Shown here: positions 1 to 7,995 of the stretch, one piece after another
Layout: every line of letters begins with the position of its first letter
Numbering within the stretch: position 1 is the first letter of the stretch
Source: Lentisphaeria bacterium UBA4640
GTDB taxonomy: Bacteria > Verrucomicrobiota > Lentisphaeria > Victivallales > UBA1829
Direction: 5' to 3'
Assembly: GCA_002405835.1 (NCBI GenBank)
Contig: DHMO01000053.1
Span: 6,708-38,192 of the forward strand
DNA: 31,485 nucleotides
Notes under the pieces: model-generated
What the model was told of the DNA's origin: nothing
Seen by the model: the letters and a program-made list of their open reading frames with translations, nothing else
Databases searched by the model: none
Made by a program: the position numbers and the translations under genes

Positions 1-2390
1 TTGCCGCCGAGCTTCAGGAAGTCCGCCAGGCTGGCGTAACGTTCCTTCGCATCCGGGCACTTGTACTGCGGGAAGGTTCCCTGCTTGGTCGGTTTGGTCG
101 TCGCATTGAAGCGGATGACTTCATTGATCAGCAGAGCGTTTGCAAGTCCGTGCGGGACATGGAAGGCCGCGCCGAGCTTGTGAGCCATCGAGTGGCAGAC
201 ACCGAGGAAGGCGTTTGCGAACGCCATACCGGCGATTGTGGAAGCGTGGTGGATTTTCTCACGAGCTTTTTCATCGACGGTTCCGTTTTCGTAAGCTGCG
301 GGCAGGTACTTGAAGACCAGGCGGGCGGCTTCACGGGCAAGACCGTTGGTGTATTCGGAAGCGAGGATCGAAACACGGGCTTCGAGAGCGTGAACCAGAG
401 CGTCGATACCGGAGTAGGCGGTAAGTTTCTTCGGCATGTTCATCACCAGACGCGTGTCGATGATCGCCATGGTCGGGGTGAGTTCATAGTCCGCCAGCGG
501 ATACTTGTAGCCGGTCGTTTCGTCGGTGATGACGGCGAACGGTGTAACTTCGGAACCGGTTCCGGAAGTGGTCGGGATTGCAACGAGGGAAGCCTTCGTG
601 CCGAGTTTCGGGAACTTGTAGACGCGCTTGCGGATATCCATGAAGCGCATTGCGATGTCGTCGAAGTGGATTTCCGGGTGTTCGTAGAGCAGCCACATGA
701 TCTTGGCCGCGTCCATCGGGGAGCCGCCGCCGACGGCGATGATGACATCCGGCTGGAAGGAGTTCATGCGCTCCAGTCCCTTGCGGGCGGTGCCGAGGGT
801 CGGGTCCGGGAGAACGTCGGCGAAGACTTCGGACTTGATGCCCATGTCTTCAAGAACCTTCAGAGCGTCGTTGAGCAGGCCGTTCTCATAGAGGAACTTG
901 TCGGTGACGAAGAAGGCGCGCTTCTTGTCGCTGAGGTCGCTCAGACCTTCTCTCAGGCAGCCGTATTTGAAGTAGATTTTCGGCGGGACACGGAACCACA
1001 GCATGTTTTCTCTCCTCTGTGCAACGGTTTTGACGTTCAAAAGATGTTTCGGCGTGACGTTCTGGCTGACGGAGTTGCCGCCCCAGGATCCGCAACCGAG
1101 GGTGAGGGAGGGGTCGAGTTTGAAGTTGAAGACATCGCCGATAGCACCCTGGCTGGAGGGCATGTTGATCAGCACGCGGCAGGTTGCCATGCGGTTGCCA
1201 AAGTCGGTAATGCGGTCGGTGTTGCGCGGGTTCGTGTAGAGCACGCTTGTGTGACCCATGCCGCCGAACTCGATCAGAGCTTCCGCGTTCTGAACCGCCG
1301 CTTCAAAGTCTTTGACCTTGTAGAGAGCGAGAACCGGAGAGAGTTTTTCGCGGGAGAACGGATAGTCGGGACCGACGCCGTCGGTTTCCGCGATCAGGAC
1401 TTTTGCATCCTCGGGAACCTTGACGCCTGCCATCGCGGCGATCTTGAATGCGCTCTGGCCGACGATTTTGGCGTTGAGCTTGTGATCGATGATGATGGTT
1501 TTGCCGACTTTGTCCGCCTCTTCTTTGGAGAGAATGTAGGCGCCGCGTTTGAGGAACTCGGCTTTGACTTCGTCATAGATGCTTTCGACAACAGTGACAG
1601 ACTGCTCGGAAGCGCAGATCATGCCGTTATCGAAGGTTTTACTCTGGAGAACGCCGCTGACAGCCATGAGGATGTCGCAGGTTTCATCGAAGACCGCGGG
1701 GGTGTTTCCTGCGCCGACGCCGACTGCGGGAACGCCCGAGGAGTAAGCAGCTTTGACCATGCCCGGACCGCCGGTCGCGAGGATCAGGTTGATCATCGGG
1801 TGACCCATGAGGTGCTGGCTGAGGGCAACGGTCGGCTCATCGATCCAGCCGATGATGTCTGCGGGTGCGCCGGCTGCAACAGCGGCGTCGCGGACGATTT
1901 TCGCGGCTTCGATCGTGGATTTCTTCGCTCTCGGATGGGGGCTGAAGATAATGCCGTTGCGGGTCTTCAGTGCGAGAAGGGATTTGAAGATAGCGGTGGA
2001 GGTCGGGTTTGTGGTCGGAACGATACCGGCGATCAGGCCGACAGGTTCCGCGAGCTTCATGATACCGAATCCTTCATCGTATTCGATCATGTCGCAGGTT
2101 TTTTCGGATTTGTACTTGTTGTAGACGTATTCGGAAGCGAAGTGGTTCTTGATGACCTTGTCTTCGATCACGCCCATTCCGGTTTCGGCAACCGCCATCT
2201 TGGCAAGGGGAATACGAGCTTCGTTTGCAGCGATAGCGGCCGCACGGAAGATGTCGTCGACCTGCTGCTGAGTATACGTCGCATATTTAGACTGCGCCGC
2301 TTTGACTCGAGCGATAGTTTCGTTGAGTTCCTGAAGCTGCTTTTCCGCTTCAGCCTTAGTGTCGGTTTCCGGTGTAATTTCTTTTGCCAT
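1..2390 (-). CDS. adhE: Bifunctional acetaldehyde-CoA / alcohol dehydrogenase AdhE (C-terminus cut by window edge)
   Basis: AdhE reduces acetyl-CoA to acetaldehyde and then to ethanol, oxidising two NADH, and usually forms cytoplasmic spirosomes. The 796 codons present run without a break from ATG 2390 to the window edge; the family is about 870-890 residues, so roughly the last 80 are missing. The N-terminal half is the CoA-acylating aldehyde dehydrogenase with the catalytic cysteine in NGMICASEQS (Cys259). The second half is an iron-dependent alcohol dehydrogenase: GGGSPMDAAK for NAD, then DALVHALEA and GVCHSMAHKLG...HVPHG carrying the Asp/His iron ligands. The start is supported by AAAGGTG five bases upstream of the ATG. 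It is monocistronic as far as seen, with its own promoter and operator-like sites upstream. A long plus-strand open frame over it (150-2555) is a codon-bias shadow. Family assignment is very secure. Confidence 0.97.
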   Translation of the reverse strand, partial: MAKEITPETDTKAEAEKQLQELNETIARVKAAQSKYATYTQQQVDDIFRAAAIAANEARIPLAKMAVAETGMGVIEDKVIKNHFASEYVYNKYKSEKTCDMIEYDEGFGIMKLAEPVGLIAGIVPTTNPTSTAIFKSLLALKTRNGIIFSPHPRAKKSTIEAAKIVRDAAVAAGAPADIIGWIDEPTVALSQHLMGHPMINLILATGGPGMVKAAYSSGVPAVGVGAGNTPAVFDETCDILMAVSGVLQSKTFDNGMICASEQSVTVVESIYDEVKAEFLKRGAYILSKEEADKVGKTIIIDHKLNAKIVGQSAFKIAAMAGVKVPEDAKVLIAETDGVGPDYPFSREKLSPVLALYKVKDFEAAVQNAEALIEFGGMGHTSVLYTNPRNTDRITDFGNRMATCRVLINMPSSQGAIGDVFNFKLDPSLTLGCGSWGGNSVSQNVTPKHLLNVKTVAQRRENMLWFRVPPKIYFKYGCLREGLSDLSDKKRAFFVTDKFLYENGLLNDALKVLEDMGIKSEVFADVLPDPTLGTARKGLERMNSFQPDVIIAVGGGSPMDAAKIMWLLYEHPEIHFDDIAMRFMDIRKRVYKFPKLGTKASLVAIPTTSGTGSEVTPFAVITDETTGYKYPLADYELTPTMAIIDTRLVMNMPKKLTAYSGIDALVHALEARVSILASEYTNGLAREAARLVFKYLPAAYENGTVDEKAREKIHHASTIAGMAFANAFLGVCHSMAHKLGAAFHVPHGLANALLINEVIRFNATTKPTKQGTFPQYKCPDAKERYASLADFLKLGG

Positions 2391-2464
2391 ATTTTCACCT
2401 TTTGTTTTCACTGGCTGAACAAAATCTTTCACATGAAAGTTTGTTTTTCACCTTGTTGCTTTTT

Positions 2465-2492
2465 AAAATACATCATTTCACAGAGAAATCAA
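2465..2492 (-). promoter_or_regulatory. Probable sigma-70-type promoter of adhE
   Basis: On the minus strand a TTGATT box (2487-2492) and a TATTTT box (2465-2470) are separated by 16 bases, about 75 bases upstream of the adhE start. This leaves a leader of roughly 65 bases holding the imperfect palindrome CTTTCA-CA-TGAAAG at 2426-2439, a possible repressor site. The call comes from box matching only. Confidence 0.5.
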
Positions 2493-2541
2493 GCCCCGTT
2501 CGTGATTTTTGTTGAAAATATTTTCTTCGAAATCTTTTACA

Positions 2542-2774
2542 TTGTGAAAATATAAACAGTAAAGATGCTTTTTCGCGTTTTACGCTCATTTAACGGTAAT
2601 TTCCGGTTCTTCCGGCACTTGAAAAACTCCCTGAATGAAAATGGCTTATGCGGCAATCCCTTTTGCAAACAGATTGCTTTTTTACTTGCTGTGAAAAATG
2701 TAACATTTCTGATCTTTCCTTTTTCAGGAACAATGAACGTATTCTGAATCGGCTCATTGTGAAAATGATCACAG
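2542..2774. promoter_or_regulatory. Cluster of TGTGA-type operator-like motifs upstream of adhE
   Basis: Three related motifs share the start TGTGAAAA. They are TTGTGAAAATATAAACAG (2542-2559), CTGTGAAAAATGTAACAT (2689-2706) and TTGTGAAAATGATCACAG (2757-2774). The last holds a perfect TGTGA-N6-TCACA, the Crp/Fnr-family consensus, and is also one or two bases from the Rex operator TTGTGAA-N4-TTCACAA. Rex (NADH sensing) and Crp/Fnr proteins are known regulators of fermentative dehydrogenases. The sites lie 50-300 bases upstream of the predicted promoter, which suits an activator or looping better than simple blocking. No gene is seen in 2391-2845. Confidence 0.4.
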
Positions 2775-2790
2775 ACGTGTTCCGGATATG

Positions 2791-2823
2791 CAAAAGGCGG
2801 TTGCTCCGCAGAGCGAATCGCCT
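2791..2823 (-). terminator. Intrinsic terminator of the ior-to-murB/ddl operon
   Basis: Read on the minus strand just after the murB-ddl stop, AGGCGATT and GCTC pair with GAGC and AACCGCCT around a four-base loop, with one bulged base, followed by TTTTG. A GC-rich stem followed directly by a short T run fits a Rho-independent terminator 23 bases past the stop codon. Confidence 0.65.
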
Positions 2824-2845
2824 GATAAATTGAGTGTAAAAAGAG

Positions 2846-4684
2846 TCAGCGTTCCGCAGCCGCGGCAGCAAGCGTGCAGCACATTTCCACGAACGAAATA
2901 CCGGCTGTTGCGGCGGCTTTCGGCAGAAGACTGCTCGGTGTGCAGCCGGGAAGGGCATTGCCTTCCAGAACCCAGACGGAATCGTCCTTGCGGGAAATGA
3001 GGACATCGACCCGGACCATGTCACGCGCGTTTACGGCGCGGCTGTATTTCACGGCAAGTTCCTGCGCCTCTTTCTGTGCAGCTTCGGAAATTCCGGTCGG
3101 CGGACAAATGTACTGCGTTTCACCATGGGCGTGCGTATACTTGGCGTCGTAGTCATAAAGTTTTCCGGGATAACGGATTTCAACAAGGGGAAGCGCTTTG
3201 CCGTTCAAAACGCCCACGGTCGATTCCACTCCATCGATATACTGCTCAACAAGAGCCGGATGACCGTATTTGAACGAAAGTTCCAGCGCCGCGCGCCATT
3301 CCGATTCGGAGCTGACCAAAGAGAGACCGAAGGTCGAACCCTCCATGGGGGGCTTGACGATCAGAGGCAGTCCAAGCTCTTTCGGGAAGGGGGCGTCGAG
3401 GCTGTCGACCACAACACTTTTCGGATTACGGATGCCGTTCGCATCCATGATGCGCTTGGAGGCAATTTTGTCCATGATGTCGCGGCATGCCTGAGAGCCG
3501 GAACCCACAAACTTGATCCCCGCATCCTCCAGCATCTTCTGAATGGTACCGTCCTCTCCGAACCCGCCGTGCAGGACCGGATAGACCAGATCGGCCTTGC
3601 GCATGGCGTCGGTGATTTTGAGTTCCGTAATATCATATTCTTCAACGTGGTGTCCGCCTTTGCGCAGAGCATCGGCAACCGCCGCTCCGGAGATCAGGGA
3701 GACTTCGCGCTCCGCACTTGTTCCCCCCTTCAGGAGCAGGATATTCAGGGGGCGCGCGGCCTCCGCCGTTTTTTTTGTTTCCATATTCACAAACCTCAGT
3801 TCCATATTCAAAACGACTCCGCATCCGGTCCTCACCGCGAGGGCCATCCGGGATGCCAGAGCCGCACAGTCCGATTCCGATACCTGTTTTGAGTGATTCA
3901 CGATCCAGTTCGCATGTTCCGGGCTGACCCGCAGTTCTCCGCACGCAAAACTCTTAGCGCCGCAGCGCTCCAGAAGGCGTCCGGCGGAAAGGTCCGGCGC
4001 AGGATTGCGGAAGACGCTTCCCGCGGAACGTCCGCGAGGCGTCACCATGACGCGTCTGCGCCGTTCTCTGGCAAGCAGACCGCGTTCTGTCTCCGGTTCG
4101 CACGGGGAAAAGCGGAAAAACGCTTTTGTCACAATGCAGTCTTCCGGAAGCGGAGATGTGCGGTAACACCATTCTCCGCGTTTGACGGAACAGCGATGCA
4201 GCGTTCCATCGGCAAGATATTCGATTCCTGCAAGAAAATCCGCAGTTTCGCATCCGTTTGCACCGGCGTTCATGCGGATTGCTCCGCCGACCGTTCCCGG
4301 AATTCCGCCGAGTCCGGCAGCTCCGCCGAATCCATGTTCCGCAGCAAAATCCAGCAGAGCGGAAAGTTTTGTTCCCGCACCCGCAACGATTTGATTTTCA
4401 ACGATTTCCATTTTCCGGAAATCGTTTCCGAGTTTCAGAAAACAGATTTCCAGGGGAGAATCCGAACCGATCAGATTTGTTCCCGCACCCAGCGGAAAAA
4501 CAGATATATGGTGTTCGCGGCAAATCGCAATCACTGAAAACAGATCATCCATGGAATCCGGCTCGACGAGGAAGAATCCCGCGAGCCCGGCGCCCATGGA
4601 TGTATAATCCGCCCAGCGGGCGGAAGTGTGAAAACGCACTCCCGGCAAAGTTTCAGAGAAAATGCGCGGGAGTTCCGTCATCAC
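2846..4684 (-). CDS. MurB-Ddl fusion: UDP-N-acetylenolpyruvoylglucosamine reductase fused to D-alanine--D-alanine ligase
   Basis: One 612-codon frame carries two cytoplasmic peptidoglycan precursor enzymes. Residues 1-300 are MurB, which reduces UDP-GlcNAc-enolpyruvate to UDP-MurNAc: FAD-binding PLGAGTNLI, GLGGIPGTVGGAIRMNAG, the YRTSPL tyrosine, GSVFRNP serine and a final glutamate in MELRFV. Residues 301-612 are a full-length Ddl with ATP-grasp fold: GGTSAEREVSL, LHGGFGEDG, PPMEGSTFG, DYDAKYTH and EGNALPGCTPSSLLP. The usual E-x-N metal motif is kept as EGN. The ATG at 4684 overlaps the hisI TGA as ATGA, implying coupled translation. The junction falls exactly where MurB normally ends; residue 301 is a methionine (ATG 3784) with GAGG nine bases upstream, so a separate Ddl could also be made. 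Fusions of Ddl to other Mur enzymes are known (MurC-Ddl in Chlamydia). Confidence 0.93.
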   Translation of the reverse strand: MMTELPRIFSETLPGVRFHTSARWADYTSMGAGLAGFFLVEPDSMDDLFSVIAICREHHISVFPLGAGTNLIGSDSPLEICFLKLGNDFRKMEIVENQIVAGAGTKLSALLDFAAEHGFGGAAGLGGIPGTVGGAIRMNAGANGCETADFLAGIEYLADGTLHRCSVKRGEWCYRTSPLPEDCIVTKAFFRFSPCEPETERGLLARERRRRVMVTPRGRSAGSVFRNPAPDLSAGRLLERCGAKSFACGELRVSPEHANWIVNHSKQVSESDCAALASRMALAVRTGCGVVLNMELRFVNMETKKTAEAARPLNILLLKGGTSAEREVSLISGAAVADALRKGGHHVEEYDITELKITDAMRKADLVYPVLHGGFGEDGTIQKMLEDAGIKFVGSGSQACRDIMDKIASKRIMDANGIRNPKSVVVDSLDAPFPKELGLPLIVKPPMEGSTFGLSLVSSESEWRAALELSFKYGHPALVEQYIDGVESTVGVLNGKALPLVEIRYPGKLYDYDAKYTHAHGETQYICPPTGISEAAQKEAQELAVKYSRAVNARDMVRVDVLISRKDDSVWVLEGNALPGCTPSSLLPKAAATAGISFVEMCCTLAAAAAER

Positions 4685-5058
4685 TTCTTGTAAACCTTCG
4701 CAGGATCGAAGACTCGCTCGCCGACCACGGTGAGTTCGCCGTTTTCATATTTGCGGAAGAAGCAGGAGTGATAGCCTTCGTGGCAGGCGGCTCCGCCGAT
4801 CTGTTCGACCTTGAAAATGACCGTGTCGAGGTCACAGTCGACATAGATTTCCTTGACTTTCTGAACGTTGCCGGACTCTTCGCCTTTTCTCCAGAGTTTC
4901 TGGCGGGAACGGGTCCAGTAGGTGGCATTGCCGGTCTTCAGGGTTTCGTTCCAGGCTTCTTCGTTGATGTACGCGAGCATGAGGACATCACCGGTTTTCC
5001 AGTCCTGGGCAATTGCCGGGAGCAGGCCGCCGCCCTTCGCAAAATCGAGTTTTACCAT
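4681..5058 (-). CDS. hisI: Phosphoribosyl-AMP cyclohydrolase
   Basis: HisI opens the purine ring of phosphoribosyl-AMP, the third step of histidine synthesis, in the cytoplasm. The 125-residue protein is the stand-alone cyclohydrolase without a HisE domain. Visible family marks are TYWTRSRQKLWRKGEESGN (residues 47-64), the metal-binding acidic run DCDLD with Asp74, 76 and 78, and the zinc cysteines Cys92 and Cys99 in ACHEGYHSC. A strong GAAGGAAG ribosome site precedes ATG 5058. No other his gene lies in the window; it sits 34 bases after a lipoprotein gene and overlaps murB-ddl by four bases, so it is expressed as a member of a mixed operon. Confidence 0.95.
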   Translation of the reverse strand: MVKLDFAKGGGLLPAIAQDWKTGDVLMLAYINEEAWNETLKTGNATYWTRSRQKLWRKGEESGNVQKVKEIYVDCDLDTVIFKVEQIGGAACHEGYHSCFFRKYENGELTVVGERVFDPAKVYKK

Positions 5059-5092
5059 TTTTCTTCCTTCTTTATGTTAATGGGTTGCTGGT

Positions 5093-5719
5093 TTATTTCT
5101 TTTCCGGTTTTGCCTGACGTGCGGATGCGGCGTCGGCTTCCGCCTCTTCCGCCGGGACGCTCTTTGCAACCGGAGTGACGGATGTCGGTTTCGTCTTGAC
5201 GTCCGCGCTGATTTTTCCTGCCTTTGCGGGCGTTGTTTCCTCTGCCTTTACGGGAGCTTCCGCCGGTTCTGCAGGAGTTGTCTCATCTGCATTTTGCGGA
5301 CGGATGAAGAGCTTGTATCCGGCGACTTCCGCATTCGGGGACATGGAGGTGAAGCCGACCTCTTCGCCGTAGTCGACTGTGACATGGTTCCATGCGGACT
5401 GACCGACTTCCTTGCCGTCTTTGTCATACCAGGCAAAACGGTAGGAGAGGGGGATATCCTTGTAGGAGCTGAAAATCCAGTTCCAGGTGGAATAGGTTTT
5501 GACGCGGGCGCGGATGGAAACGTTCGTGAACTTGTTTTCCGTCTTCCAGGTGCGGACATACTCAAAATTGAGCTTGTCCTGGATGGAGCTGTCAAGTTCG
5601 ATGTTTTTCTGCTGCTCTTCCGTGATGGCGGTCGGGGTGTCGACTGCGGTGCAGCATGCTGTGAAGAGCAGGGGGGCGGCGGCAACGCCGGCGATCAGAA
5701 GATGTTTGCGGATATTCAT
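5093..5719 (-). CDS. YcfL-like (DUF1425) predicted lipoprotein with acidic/Ala-Pro tail
   Basis: A 208-residue exported protein. The start at ATG 5719 is chosen over an upstream in-frame one because AAGGAG lies just before it and because it places a signal peptide at the N-terminus: basic MNIRKH, a hydrophobic stretch, then LLFTAC with Cys22 as likely lipidated residue (Phe at -3 is slightly atypical). Residues of about 55-130 resemble the YcfL/DUF1425 family (LSYRFAWYDKDGKEV, later SPNAEVAGYKLFIRP), periplasmic lipoproteins of poorly known function that accompany LpoB-type envelope proteins in Enterobacteria. The last 70 residues are a low-complexity Ala/Pro/Glu/Lys tail, probably an unstructured spacer. 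The molecular role is unknown. The gene lies between the ACT-protein gene (11-base gap) and hisI. Confidence 0.75.
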   Translation of the reverse strand: MNIRKHLLIAGVAAAPLLFTACCTAVDTPTAITEEQQKNIELDSSIQDKLNFEYVRTWKTENKFTNVSIRARVKTYSTWNWIFSSYKDIPLSYRFAWYDKDGKEVGQSAWNHVTVDYGEEVGFTSMSPNAEVAGYKLFIRPQNADETTPAEPAEAPVKAEETTPAKAGKISADVKTKPTSVTPVAKSVPAEEAEADAASARQAKPEKK

Positions 5720-5730
5720 TTTATTTCTCC

Positions 5731-6168
5731 TTATTTGAGCGAGAAGAAGCGGGTGGAGCCGACGATCTGCAGTTCGGGGCATTCCGCGAGTTTCTCCAGT
5801 GCGGACTCAGTGTCGTCAAAACGGAAGACAAGAACCGCGCGGTTGTTGCTTCCGTAAACGGATGCGTACATGTATTCGACGTTCAGGCCGTGCGCTTCGA
5901 GCTTTTCGAGAACATTGGAGAGTCCGCCGGGAGAGTCATCCACTTCAAGCGCGATCACATCGTTGACGCTGACCGCGAATTTTTTCTCCTTGAGTGTATC
6001 GTACGCTTTCTGCCAGTCTTCGATGATGAAGCGCAGAATTCCGAAATCTTTGGTATCGGCAAGGGTGAGAGTCGTGATGTTGAGACCGGCGTCGGCGAGC
6101 GCTTTGCAGGGGCGGCTCACGGAGCCTGGCTTGTTTTCCACGAAAACGGAGATTTGTTTCAATTTCAT
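5731..6168 (-). CDS. Tandem ACT-domain protein, likely amino-acid sensor
   Basis: The 145-residue protein consists of two ACT modules and nothing else. The first begins KQISVFVENKPGSVSRPCKAL with the typical N/G ligand-binding turn, and the second spans about residues 72-140 (ALEVDDSPGGLSNVLEKL). Small double-ACT proteins of this type are commonly encoded beside paaK-like ligases and ior genes and are thought to bind aromatic or branched amino acids. A role as regulator or ligand-binding partner of the ligase is inferred from that context. AAAGGAG precedes ATG 6168, in the 14-base gap after the ligase stop codon. Confidence 0.85.
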   Translation of the reverse strand: MKLKQISVFVENKPGSVSRPCKALADAGLNITTLTLADTKDFGILRFIIEDWQKAYDTLKEKKFAVSVNDVIALEVDDSPGGLSNVLEKLEAHGLNVEYMYASVYGSNNRAVLVFRFDDTESALEKLAECPELQIVGSTRFFSLK

Positions 6169-6182
6169 ATTGCACGCTCCTT

Positions 6183-7508
6183 TCAGGATTTCTTTTCGTT
6201 GCGGAGATCGAGCACGCGTTTCGCTTTGCCTTCGCTGCGCGGAATGGTGTTCGGCGGTACAATTTTGACCGGGGTGCGGATTCCGAGAATCCGTTCCACG
6301 GAATGAACGAATTTGTGCTGGAGTTCTTCCATTGCACGGATCTTGTCGCTGAAGTTTTCGGGATTGATTTCAACTTCAACAAGCATGTCGTCCAGCCCGT
6401 CGTCACGGCGGGTGAGGATGATGCGGTAGTGCGGCAGGGAGCCGTCAACCGCAAGAAGCCCGGTCTCGATCTGCGACGGGAAGACGTTCACGCCGCGGAT
6501 GATGAACATGTCATCGCTGCGACGCGAAATGCGCGCAATCCGGCGGATGGTCCGTCCGCACTCGCACGGCTCGGAGATGATGCGTGTCAGGTCGCGGGTG
6601 CGGTAGCGGATCATCGGCATTGCGAACTTGGAAAGGGTCGTGAAAACCAGTTCGCCCTCTTCGCCGTCCGGGAGAACCTCACAGGTTTCCGGGTCGATGA
6701 TTTCGGGATAGAAATGATCCTCGAAAATGTGAATTCCCTTGTGACAGCCGCACTCGATTCCAACACCGGGACCGCTCATTTCGGAGAGCCCGTAGATGTC
6801 GAACGCCTCGATGCCGGACTGTTCTTCAATGCGCTTTCTCATCTCTTCGGTCCACGGTTCCGCGCCGAAAACGCCGACGCGGACCGGAAGATCGTGCAGA
6901 TCAATGCCCATCTGCCCCGCCTTTTCGCAGAGGTGAATGAAATAGGTCGGCGTGCAGCAGATACCGGTTACGCCGAAGTCGCGCATCAGCATGATCTGGC
7001 GTTCGGTATTGCCTCCGGATGCGGGAACGACGGTTGCACCGAGCGCTTCCACGCCGTAGTGCGCACCGAGTCCGCCGGTGAACAGACCGTAGCCGTAGGA
7101 GTTCTGAATGATGTCGCCGCGGTCGATTCCCGCCATGGAGAGCGCACGTTTCATGCAGCTCACCCAGACGTCGATATCGTCTTGGGTATAGCCGACAACA
7201 ATCGGCTTTCCAGTGGTTCCGCTGGAGGCGTGGAGACGCACAACCTGCTTCATGTCAAGCGCGAAAAGTCCGAACGGATATGTATCGCGCAGATCCTTTT
7301 TCATCATGAACGGGAGCTTGGAAATATCGGCGAGCGAATGGATGTCGGAGGGCTTGACTCCTTTTTCGTCCATACGCTTGCGGTAGAATTCCACGTTGTT
7401 GTATTCATGCGCGACGATACGCTGAAGACGCTGGAGCTGAATTTGCTCAAGCAGCTGGCGCGGGATGTAATCCTGTGCGCTGACCGGATTGTAATGAGTG
7501 GAAAGCAT
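6183..7508 (-). CDS. Phenylacetate-CoA ligase family protein (AMP-forming)
   Basis: A 441-residue adenylate-forming enzyme of the PaaK family, which activates aryl acids such as phenylacetate with ATP and CoA. The ATP phosphate loop is SSGTTGKPIVVGYT near residue 95. Further marks are the substrate-region YGYGLFTGGLG, GAEPWTEEMR, the IYGLSEMSGPGVG motif and the hinge TRDLTRI. The C-terminal lid holds RSDDMFIIRGVNVFPSQIE. Length is normal for the family. The GGAGG six bases before ATG 7508 supports the start. Position between iorB and the ACT gene suggests that it works on the aryl-acetyl-CoA side of the indolepyruvate oxidoreductase; whether the preferred acid is phenyl-, hydroxyphenyl- or indole-acetate cannot be read from sequence. 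Confidence 0.92.
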   Translation of the reverse strand: MLSTHYNPVSAQDYIPRQLLEQIQLQRLQRIVAHEYNNVEFYRKRMDEKGVKPSDIHSLADISKLPFMMKKDLRDTYPFGLFALDMKQVVRLHASSGTTGKPIVVGYTQDDIDVWVSCMKRALSMAGIDRGDIIQNSYGYGLFTGGLGAHYGVEALGATVVPASGGNTERQIMLMRDFGVTGICCTPTYFIHLCEKAGQMGIDLHDLPVRVGVFGAEPWTEEMRKRIEEQSGIEAFDIYGLSEMSGPGVGIECGCHKGIHIFEDHFYPEIIDPETCEVLPDGEEGELVFTTLSKFAMPMIRYRTRDLTRIISEPCECGRTIRRIARISRRSDDMFIIRGVNVFPSQIETGLLAVDGSLPHYRIILTRRDDGLDDMLVEVEINPENFSDKIRAMEELQHKFVHSVERILGIRTPVKIVPPNTIPRSEGKAKRVLDLRNEKKS

Positions 7509-7521
7509 CGGGGACCTCCGT

Positions 7522-7995
7522 TTACTTTACGAACTCCGCACCTTTGCGGAACGCCTCCTGGTTGACGGGCAGAAGCTCGCCGGAGAAGGTTTCCGCGAGG
7601 AGCTGATTCCAGATTTCATCCGAAAGTTTGAGATGGGCGTTCAGCGCGCCGAGCATCGCAATGTTCATGCTGCGTCCCGGATCGTAGTCTCCGAGCATGG
7701 AGGGGGAGAGAACGATTCCGCCGGGCTTCAGCAGATGCCGGCACACTTCAACCTGATCTTCCGCGAGGGAGACGAGAAAATCTGCCTGACCTTCGGGGAT
7801 CATCGGACTCCAGACTTTCGTTCCGAAGCGGACGTCGCTGGAGACGGAACCGCCGCGCTGACTCATGCCGTGAAGTTCGCTCTTCTTGACATCGAATCCG
7901 CTGCGGAAAACTGCGGCGGTCAGAAGGTCGCTGGCGAGAATCACGCCCTGTCCGCCGATTCCGGCGAAGACTACGTTAACGGTATCGAGTGTCAT
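7522..7995 (-). CDS. iorB: Indolepyruvate ferredoxin oxidoreductase, beta (gamma-type) subunit
   Basis: The small subunit of the thiamine-dependent 2-oxoacid:acceptor oxidoreductase that turns aryl-pyruvates into aryl-acetyl-CoA and CO2 (or the reverse). The N-terminus VVFAGIGGQGVILAS is the glycine-rich family motif, followed by KKSELHGMSQRGGSVSSDVR, the contact region with the partner subunit. At 157 residues it is somewhat shorter than the usual 180-200 but shows no internal break. The start ATG 7995 overlaps the iorA TGA as ATGA, consistent with equimolar, coupled synthesis. Only 13 bases separate it from the ligase gene downstream. Confidence 0.92.
   Translation of the reverse strand: MTLDTVNVVFAGIGGQGVILASDLLTAAVFRSGFDVKKSELHGMSQRGGSVSSDVRFGTKVWSPMIPEGQADFLVSLAEDQVEVCRHLLKPGGIVLSPSMLGDYDPGRSMNIAMLGALNAHLKLSDEIWNQLLAETFSGELLPVNQEAFRKGAEFVK

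Noticed and set aside
150..2555. 801-codon plus-strand open frame
   Set aside because: It lies opposite adhE, has no recognisable domain and a biased composition typical of an antisense frame in GC-rich coding DNA; adhE motifs are unambiguous on the other strand.
2565..2747. 60-codon plus-strand frame in the adhE upstream region
   Set aside because: No ribosome site, no homology recognised, and it overlaps operator-like motifs; it reads as AT-rich intergenic DNA.
5720..5782. N-terminal extension of the YcfL-like lipoprotein (MPRTADRR...)
   Set aside because: It lies almost entirely inside the end of the ACT gene and would hide the signal peptide; ATG 5719 has AAGGAG just upstream.
6303..7565. 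420-codon plus-strand frame opposite the ligase
   Set aside because: Shadow of the PaaK-family gene; the minus frame carries the ATP-binding and lid motifs and a good ribosome site.
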